Assembly: GCA_008931825.1 (NCBI GenBank)
Contig: QXVZ01003071.1
Location: forward strand, 1-44,620
DNA: 44,620 nucleotides
Direction of reading: 5' to 3'
Origin: Phallusia fumigata
Taxonomy: Eukaryota; Chordata; Ascidiacea; Phlebobranchia; Ascidiidae
The notes below the pieces were generated by a model. It was not told where the DNA came from. It saw only the letters and a program-made list of their open reading frames with translations, and did not search any database. This document shows positions 37,337-44,620 of the stretch, in pieces. Positions within the stretch are counted from its first letter, which is position 1; each line of letters begins with the position of its first letter. Made by a program: the position numbers and the translations under genes.

Positions 37337-39589
37337 TTAATAATACTCGCACACGTCAAAACACATATTTCTTAACATCTCTGCAATAATAGACTCCGAT
37401 CGATTTTCCAAGTCTTTACCATTTACAATAAAGAACTTTCCCGTGTTTCCGACTAAGTCGCGAAGTTGTTTTTTGTCAACTTCTCTTCCATCAAAATTGA
37501 GAAATATTACATAAATCTGGCGACAAACAAGAACAAGAAAATTAAACCAAATTGTTGATGGGGGTAAAAACATACTCTCCATAATTTATCTTAGGAATAT
37601 AACGGAGTTCAGGCCTAACTTACAAGGGCTCCGTCGTCCCGTACCGTTCTTGCAGCGTGTTGAACAGAGTCATCAGAATTGGCTTCAATAATTATCAACA
37701 CCACGTCAAGGTGATTTAGTCGATGTCCTTTGGTAAGTAACCGTTGTTTTACGAACCGCAGGGCGGAACCAGTGTGGACCAGTCCGTCAGCTAAAGAAAT
37801 AATATACTTGCAATACAGAAGTCTAACATAATCAAAAAAATTTTGATAAAAAAATCTCAGACAGGAAACATCGTGCCAGATACAAAAATATTTTATGGAT
37901 TGCAGGAAAAGTTTCAGGTGGAATTGTGCTACTAAAATGTTGTGTTAACTTTCCAATTGTCTATCTGTTTAATTATAGTCAGAACAAAATTTAGGCACTA
38001 TCAAGAGTTGCTAAAGCTATTTGTTTTGGTCAAAAAAAAAACTCCTTAGATTGCAGAAAAAATGAAACAAAGGCATAAACGGTTTTGCTTTCAAGCTCAC
38101 TATCACCGACACAAATTTTTTCAGTTACCTGTTCGTCGGAATGGAACCCCCGTTTTTACTCCGTTCCTAATTGTAGTTGAATTGTGTAGGACCGGATGAC
38201 CAAACAACATACTTGTTTCTTCATCTACAGAACCGCTGAAGAAAACCACCGCCCAGCGCACCTTGTCAGGACCGGTTTCCAATTGCCTAGATGCAAATAA
38301 ACGCTTATTTAAAAGAATGATTTTGTTAAGCGAAACCTTTCCAATTGTTTATTTTACCTCATCAAACTTTTAATAATAGTTTCTTCCCTTTTTCTTGCGG
38401 TTTCTGGGTTTTGGCGATGTGACATAATTGTAATGTCTGCTTGTAGGTAAGGAGGGCAAAGCTCTGCAGAAATAAAAGTTCAAAATGCGGCATAAGTAAG
38501 CAATGTATCAATGTTTACAATATTTCAGCTAGAGTAAACTGCACTCTGAAAAGCAGCTTCATATAATATACTTGTACAACACGGCTTTTTGTGGCTCCAA
38601 CGTTGAGTTTTTAGACATTCGATATCTTGGCTGAAATTTATCAAATAATCTTCATCGATACAAGATGCTGTACACACAGACTTGATTTTATTTAGGTTGG
38701 TACATTCAACTTTTCCATGCTTAATAGCTTCAATGTTCCACCGCGGACAATGATTTGCATCACCTATACAACACGCAAAAAAAGAGAAAACCTTTGAAAA
38801 GAAAACTATGTGAAAGGTCGATTAAATGTTTTACGATTTAAAAATATGGGATTAAAATTCCTGTCATGTTTCGATTTCTAAAAACAGGTCAGAAGTCGTT
38901 TGCCCTGGAGTGTTTAGTGTTGACACTGCATAGCTGAGGTAGTTTTAAATCGGTTTCAATCTTACCTGCAGAGCAAAGTTCGTTTCGGTTACATCTGCTG
39001 CCATGACAACAACATCGACACAGGGAGAAGATTTTGTTTCCGCATTGATAAGCATTCTAAACATAAATACATGAGGCAAATAACGTTTTCCAAGTACAAA
39101 AGACTCCATCATTAAAATATGCTTAAAATGTAGTAAATGCAACTCGCCTGTTTTCTTTCGTTTTCGCAAGCCTTCTCCTGTTTGCAGTATTTCCAAATCA
39201 GAGTTTTGCCGAACACTCGGCGCGTGAGTGTAGCACAAACGTCCTACAAAGCAAATTGGTTTAAACAACGAACCCTTTTTTGACTATTTTACCAAACCTC
39301 TTCCGACTGACAGCGCGCATATATCCCGTTCAAATGGCATTCGTCCAAGCCTCTTGCGTTGTTACAATGCCAGCAAATAAAAGGCATGGACCTGCTGATG
39401 GCCACAACTGCACAATCACAATATCTAGGTTAAACACGAATATAGGCTACAGTTCTAAGTTCCAAACTTTGTATCAAAAGAACTATACCCGCATTTTAAT
39501 AATGAAACACACGATTTTATTATATAACATACCTAACCTTGGCAGAACACAATGATGAATGTAACTGATTTTATTTGATGCTCTCGCAT
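37337..39589 (-). CDS. Secreted LU (Ly6/uPAR-like)-sushi-vWA protein
   Basis: Nine exons in transcript order: 39538-39589, 39298-39407, 39148-39243, 38966-39056, 38572-38763, 38358-38463, 38129-38286, 37624-37790, 37337-37516; exactly 384 codons, 383 aa. A signal peptide (VTFIIVFCQVVAIS) comes first. A Ly6/uPAR-like three-finger domain (residues 27-116) runs from ICWHCNN to the closing CRCCCHGSRCNRNELC. A CCP/sushi-like module (about 118-183) follows, then a von Willebrand A domain (about 188-380) with GPDKVRWAVVFFSG, VHTGSALRF and IYVIFLNFDGRE. The MIDAS DxSxS motif is replaced by MSHRQ (194-198), so metal binding is probably lost although Thr275 remains. Intron 3 uses a GC donor (CAG|GCGAGT). 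No GPI signal or membrane helix is seen. An extracellular recognition or complement-like adhesion role is plausible but inferred from domains only. Confidence 0.82.
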
Positions 39590-39599
39590 ATTTAAAATA

Positions 39600-40949
39600 G
39601 CGTCCTTCTGTGACACTGTACAGAGTAAAAATGAATACAGGTTTGGCTACTCCTTCAATTCGCGCACTCCAAACATTGTGGCAAAAACCAAACACAAACC
39701 ACAATCGCTAGCTACGTGTCGATAGCATTGCTGTAGGGCAAAACAACCAATATTTGCAGATAATGTTTCCTAGTGGCCCAGAATCTGCTTCATTTTCGGC
39801 GGATAAGGAGTTGGAAGTATTAGTCCTAACAATTGCCAATCGTCGGCCAGAGACCATACATAATAACCAGATCAATCATTTTAAGTTCCGACTTTTAAGG
39901 TGAAATCGTTTGATTTGTGCACACCAAATTTTTACTTTGTGTTAATTGTGGGGCAGAGGTTTTAACAACAAATACACGGCTATTTTTCCAATAAACTGAA
40001 CAGTACTTAAAAACTTCAGGCGGTTTGCATTGTGGCAAAAACTGCAATAAATTACTTGCCTAATTTCCAATGAATTACATGCCAATTCGATATCCAGGAA
40101 ATCGTGGACGTTATTTTGAGACCTAATGTTTTTACGCTGGCCTTGCGGTTTCTACCCAGACAGATATTACGCAGCAGTAAGGGAGACTTGCAATTCATCG
40201 CAATCACTTGCATTTCCGCTGCACGCGCGGTTACGTAGGCGCTGTGCGACGTCACAATGAGCAAAATGCCGAACCTCATGTGACAGTAGCCAAGATATTG
40301 CGAAAAATGGTTGAGTCTGTCAGACTTCGTGTCACAAGTTTCGAAACATTTGGAAAACTAAACAATGCGACTTAAGTAGCCCTCCCAATCAAAGTATGTC
40401 GGCGGATTATGCTGAAAACGCTTTGGTAGCTTATTGGAAGTTCTATGACCTACTGCGAATGTTGGTAGAGATTTTATTGTAAATTGTTGGCAAAGTTTGT
40501 AATCGGGGAATATTTTCTGTAGTTGCAGGTGATTTAGGATGTATGACACATGTTGACAAAAGCCTTTTTCGAAGTTAGTGTAGTAACAGTGTGTGGTAAT
40601 TTTAAAAGATATACGTCGGAACAACATATGCGTAAAATAATGATTTGAGAATCAATTTAGTTTAGAATTTTGATTTTGTTCAGAATTTTCTATATTTGCC
40701 ACAGATTTGGCTTTAAATATATTTTTTAATTCTTGATAATTCGTTTGAAGCCTAAAACTTAGAAACTGTTGTACATGTTGTCAACCGTTGTAATTGAGGA
40801 AATGTCTACAAGCTTTTTTAGCAAAAGGGTAAACTATTTCACTTGTTGACACAGGTTTTATTCACATTTTTGCCAAGTTTAAGTTTGAACTTAGTTCAGT
40901 TTGTATGTTTTCGATAAATTTTAAGTCTAATCTGTTCCCTCAAGTTAAG
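39600..40949. other. Intergenic DNA between the LU-domain genes
   Basis: No supported exon or repeat was seen. It presumably contains the promoters of the divergently arranged LU genes, but no TATA box or conserved block is clear. Confidence 0.45.
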
Positions 40950-41453
40950 ATGAATTTCTTACAACTTGCGGTCATAGCGAACATCATTTTGATGGTATGA
41001 TTTTCTTACAATGTTGAACCAGAAAAGGGTCGGCGCCTACAAAAGATCATAAACCCAAAATTACATCGTCACAGCTTGACGTCATTTAAGAAATCCAATG
41101 AGATTGCACCATAAGTGTCAGCATAATGGTATTGCTGTCATCGTATTTACCGTTTTTTTCTGTGAGCAGCGGTCAAATCATTGCTTAAACCCATAGGCCA
41201 GATACACTAAGTCAATAAGGGTCTTTTGTACTGCGTTCAAATTTAGGGCAAGTTACATTTTCTCATTGTAGCCAACCTTTAAAAGGCAGGATTCCCAATT
41301 ATTTAAACTGTAAAAATAAACACTTCAACGCTTTTAGACCCATTTTTTCTATGTCTAGGGTACAATGGCGCCAACTTTCCTTAACATTTGTATTACGGGT
41401 CCTGATTAAAAGATTCCTCACTTCTTAAGTTTAATGTTACGATTTGTAATTAG

Positions 41454-42053
41454 GTAAAGCCATCCAGTGCTACAGGTGCACTTATTTCAACACACTGGGA
41501 GTCACTTTCAACTGCAAGGGACCAGATTTGAACGACAACTTGATCAGGGAATGCGGAGCAAACTTTACAACTTGCCTTACTGTGACCGAAACGGACCTAG
41601 GTAAAGATTCTGCCCAGAGCAAATACTTGAAATCATTTCTATTTTGGTGGGCAACATCTAAATAGGTTAGATGATAATAAGGTAGTTTATTAACACAGCG
41701 TTTGCATTTCAATCGATAAACTTCATATTACCTAAAACAATGAAAGATTTGAAAACCTTTGTGGTAAAATTTTGCAGATCACAAGAATGAGCCACGAAGG
41801 ATTATTCGCTCATGTGGAACCGATGAGAATGTTGAAAACAATGGAACTTGCAATCGGTATTACGACCGTCATTTAAAAATTCGGTCATGTCAAACGACTT
41901 GTCCTACAGGTAAAAAAACAAAAAAGTCTACCGCAAACAAATTTATAACTGTATTTCAATTATTCGGATAAAGGCGAGGTAATGAAACATGTTTGTTTCA
42001 ACGAGGGAACCATGATAACAAAACGTAAATGTCAAACATGCAAATTGAAGTGA
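41454..42053 (+). CDS. Small secreted LU (Ly6/uPAR-like) protein, 5' exon unresolved
   Basis: Three in-frame exons: 41454-41600, 41778-41909, 41974-42053 (TGA), joined by phase 1 introns. They encode about 119 residues with the Ly6/uPAR pattern: IQCYRCTYF start, NCKGP, ECGANFTTC, then IRSCGTDENV, NGTCNRYY, SCQTTCPTG and a final CQTCKLK. Two potential N-glycosylation sites (NFT, NGT) are present, with no GPI-anchor tail. A signal-peptide-like exon lies at 40950-40994 (MNFLQLAVIANIILM before GTATGA) but ends in phase 0, while the next exon needs phase 1. An extra small exon (possibly within 41361-41399) or another start must exist. Probably a secreted ligand or modulator; target unknown. Confidence 0.65.
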
Positions 42054-42385
42054 CAATGCTTACAATTTCGAAGCGGCTTAAAGGTGTTTAAAAAATTATT
42101 CTCGTTTAAAATAGTCTTGGCAGTCACCCTAAAACACTAGAAAGGTTGTAGTACGCTTTTTGACTCCGGGTAAACCATTATCTTAGCTTGTTGTCTTATT
42201 TCAGTAAACACTAATGTTTAAAACTACCGAGTTAACCACATTTTTTTCCGCCCTAATCAACGGCCAGAGAATCTTACACACACCCCGCTGACCTCCGCAC
42301 AGCAGTTTGTGGCCTAAACGTATTTTCGACACGATTTTAAACTGCACGAAAGTCTTCAACGGTTACAACGTTTTGCTGACATCGT

Positions 42386-43133
42386 TTGTTCCCGAAACCA
42401 GGCTCGAAATTGATTTTATAACCATTTGTTTTCAGACGCTTGCAACTACAAACATGCAACTGGTTCGGCGCCTAGGACAAAATCATCAACAGGATTGATA
42501 GCGGTACTTTTTGCGTGCAAAGCTTTCCACGATTTCGTCACTCGCTGTGTCATGTGACGCAGTGAAGACGTTGCGAAAGAACGCTAATGAGTCATATCAC
42601 AACGCCCTTTTAGTCGACCTAACTTTTCATACAATTTCTTGGCATAGGGTTGCCAACCGTCCGTTATTTCAAAGGACAATCCTTTATTCAGCTCCATTTG
42701 TCCTTGTCTTATATTGAGATTTGAAATGACACAATTTGTCCTATATTTTGAAATCGTTTTGACTGGTAGTTCATTCTCCTGCTCTCAAGACCTGATGCAA
42801 AAGCGTTTACTGCACTATACCAAAAGCACAGCGCGGCAGACCGGGGTGTAAAAGCTTCATTTTATGTGTAAATCAATTTTCCATTCAAAAAGGCAATCAT
42901 TTTGAAAAAACCAGACAATCGTAAACAATGTTACTAAATATGAAAAGAACTACTAAAAACTATCGAGAAAAAAGTAGGTGCGTTTGGAAAGTCAATACCT
43001 TCGCCTAGTAACTGGACTCACAAGAACCAAACAAATATGGCGTAAATAAACGTGTCTTTTTTGTAGCTGAACATAGTTGGCAACCCTACCTTGGCAACAA
43101 TAAAATACGTTTTCGGTGACGTCATGTACAACG
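42386..43133 (+). repeat. Allelic duplicate, first copy, containing a hAT-like element
   Basis: Near-identical to 43135-43889 across the N at 43134. Differences are scattered substitutions and 1-2 bp indels. Confidence 0.75.
42645..43088. mobile_element. Non-autonomous hAT-like element, first allelic copy
   Basis: Bounded by TAGGGTTGCCAAC and its inverted complement GTTGGCAACCCTA. Flanks are TCTTGGCA on the left and CCTTGGCA on the right, i.e. an 8-bp duplication with one mismatch. The 444-bp interior has no transposase frame. Confidence 0.75.
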
Positions 43134-43134
43134 N

Positions 43135-43889
43135 TTGTTCCCGAAACCAGGCTCGAAATTGATTTTATAACCATTTGTTTTCAGACGCTTGCAACTACAA
43201 ACATGCAACTGGTTCGGCGCCAAGAACAAAACCATCAACAGGATTGATAGCGGTACTTTTTGCGTTCAAAGCTTTCCACGATTTCGTCACTCGTTGTGTC
43301 ATGTGACGCAGTGAACACGTTGCGAAAGAACGCTGATGAGTCATATCACAATGCCCTTTTAGTCGACCTTACTTTTCATACAATTCCTTGGCATAGGGTT
43401 GCCAACCGTCCTTTATTTCAAAGGACAGTCCTTTATTCAGCTCCATTTGTCCTTGTCTTTTATTGAGATTTGAAATGACACTATTTGTCCTATATTTTGA
43501 AATCGTTTTGACTGGTAGTTCATTTTCCTGCTCTCAAGATCTGATTGCAAAAGCGTTTACTGCACTATACCAAAAGCACACAGCGCGACAGACCGGGATG
43601 TGAAAGCTTCATTTTATGTGTAAATCAATTTTCCATTTAAAAAAAGCAATCATTTTGAGAAAACCAGACAATCGTAAACAATGTTACTAAATATGAAAAG
43701 AACTACTAAAAACTATCGAGAAGAAAGTAGGTGCGTTTGGAAAGGCAATACCTTCACCTATTAACTGGACTCAAAAGAACTAAAACAAATATGGCGTAAA
43801 TAAACATGTCCTTTAATTGTAGCTGAACATAGTTGGCAACCCTACCTTGGCAACAATAAAATATGTTTTCGGTGACGTCATGTACAACG
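43135..43889 (+). repeat. Allelic duplicate, second copy
   Basis: Partner of 42386-43133, continuing into unique sequence. Confidence 0.75.
43394..43844. mobile_element. Non-autonomous hAT-like element, second allelic copy
   Basis: 451 bp with perfect 13-bp terminal inverted repeats (TAGGGTTGCCAAC) and a perfect 8-bp target-site duplication CCTTGGCA (43386-43393 and 43845-43852). An 8-bp duplication points to the hAT superfamily. No coding capacity for a transposase, so it was mobilised in trans. Confidence 0.8.
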
Positions 43890-43893
43890 TATG

Positions 43894-43998
43894 CGAGGCA
43901 TTAAGTTGGCGCATTTGCACGTAAACACGGAAGTACAGCTCGTGAAAGCAGTTATACATTAACATACTGTGACGTGTCTGCTTACGGATTGTTTTGCG
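43894..43998 (+). repeat. 105-bp contig overlap, first copy
   Basis: Identical by eye to 44000-44104, separated by one N at 43999. Perfect identity and the N between suggest an unmerged contig overlap rather than a biological repeat. Confidence 0.8.
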
Positions 43999-43999
43999 N

Positions 44000-44104
44000 C
44001 GAGGCATTAAGTTGGCGCATTTGCACGTAAACACGGAAGTACAGCTCGTGAAAGCAGTTATACATTAACATACTGTGACGTGTCTGCTTACGGATTGTTT
44101 TGCG
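44000..44104 (+). repeat. 105-bp contig overlap, second copy
   Basis: Partner of 43894-43998. Confidence 0.8.
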
Positions 44105-44620
44105 GGTGTTTAAGTATTGGTCCTAGCCGCAAAACGTTCTCTACACATGTGCAATGTATGACTTTCAGAATACTATGTGTCGTTCTTTGAAATGTGTTTT
44201 GTCGGCCCCTGCAAAATGTCTTAAACATTTTTTGTTTCTGTTGGTTTTAAATGCAATCCGATTGACCGAATAACTTCATTATTATCGGATTTTGCAGATT
44301 GTTACGTTCATAAATCGGCGATGATTTGCACATGCATGAATTGCTAGGACAAGGGTTGGCACATATGCCAAAGTTGGCGCGAAAAGTAATTCACGAGTTC
44401 GTATCCCAAAATATTTTTTAGCCCAAGTTAAGCAAACTGATTTTTGTATTTCGATAAGTGCAGTGCGAACTGCATCGACGAGTGAGAAATCGCGTGTAAA
44501 CCAGCCATTTGCAGATTTTAACGATTATTGCCCACTAAAATCAAAAACTGCTGACGCACTGCGTTCAAAAGGCCGTCGACCCCTATGGGAAGTATACCTG
44601 ATTTAAGATCCGAACAAAAA
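44105..44620. other. Terminal non-coding DNA
   Basis: No exon, RNA gene or repeat recognised. Confidence 0.45.

Noticed and set aside
1-44620. tRNA, rRNA, spliced-leader RNA or CRISPR-type arrays
   Set aside because: Read through for these by eye; nothing convincing was seen, though a small RNA gene could be missed without a folding search.

Overview
The window looks like nuclear DNA of a small-genome marine invertebrate, most likely a solitary tunicate. This rests on short AT-rich introns with GT/GC-AG borders, TATA promoters, AATAAA signals, animal genes (DMC1, DPCD, SH2-kinase, sushi/vWA and Ly6/uPAR-like proteins), and very high allelic divergence. Six single-N positions (3233, 7618, 13174, 17753, 43134, 43999) are each flanked by two near-identical direct copies. 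These look like unmerged alleles or contig overlaps rather than real tandem duplications.

Layout: (1) 1-17.3 kb, + strand: two tandem paralogous genes (A, CDS 4745-9314; B, CDS 13463-17064) for secreted proteins built from alternating six-cysteine modules and Gly/Pro-rich spacers. Every intron is phase 1. Both share a conserved TATA promoter and upstream TGACGTCA sites, so gene and promoter were duplicated together. (2) 18.3-20.8 kb: a 79-bp hAT-type MITE, then on the - strand DPCD and an intronless DMC1, only 275 bp apart. (3) 21.6-34.8 kb: two divergently oriented paralogous SH2-kinase genes with identical intron phases. Both have lost the catalytic residues (HRD to HRN, DFG to SGF), so they are probably pseudokinases. 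About 5.4 kb of mostly featureless DNA separates them. (4) 36-42.1 kb: a Ly6/uPAR-like (LU) cluster: a decayed LU gene fragment, an intact nine-exon gene encoding signal peptide-LU-sushi-vWA (383 aa), both on the - strand, and a small secreted LU protein on the + strand. (5) 42.4-44.1 kb: a non-autonomous hAT-like element of about 450 bp seen in two allelic copies, plus a short contig overlap.

The genes do not form one pathway. The most novel-looking items are the six-cysteine modular family, the LU-sushi-vWA architecture with a degenerate MIDAS, the paired pseudokinases, and three frame-supported GC-AG introns. Gene structures were built by hand from splice motifs, reading-frame continuity and paralogue comparison; no transcripts or database searches were available.
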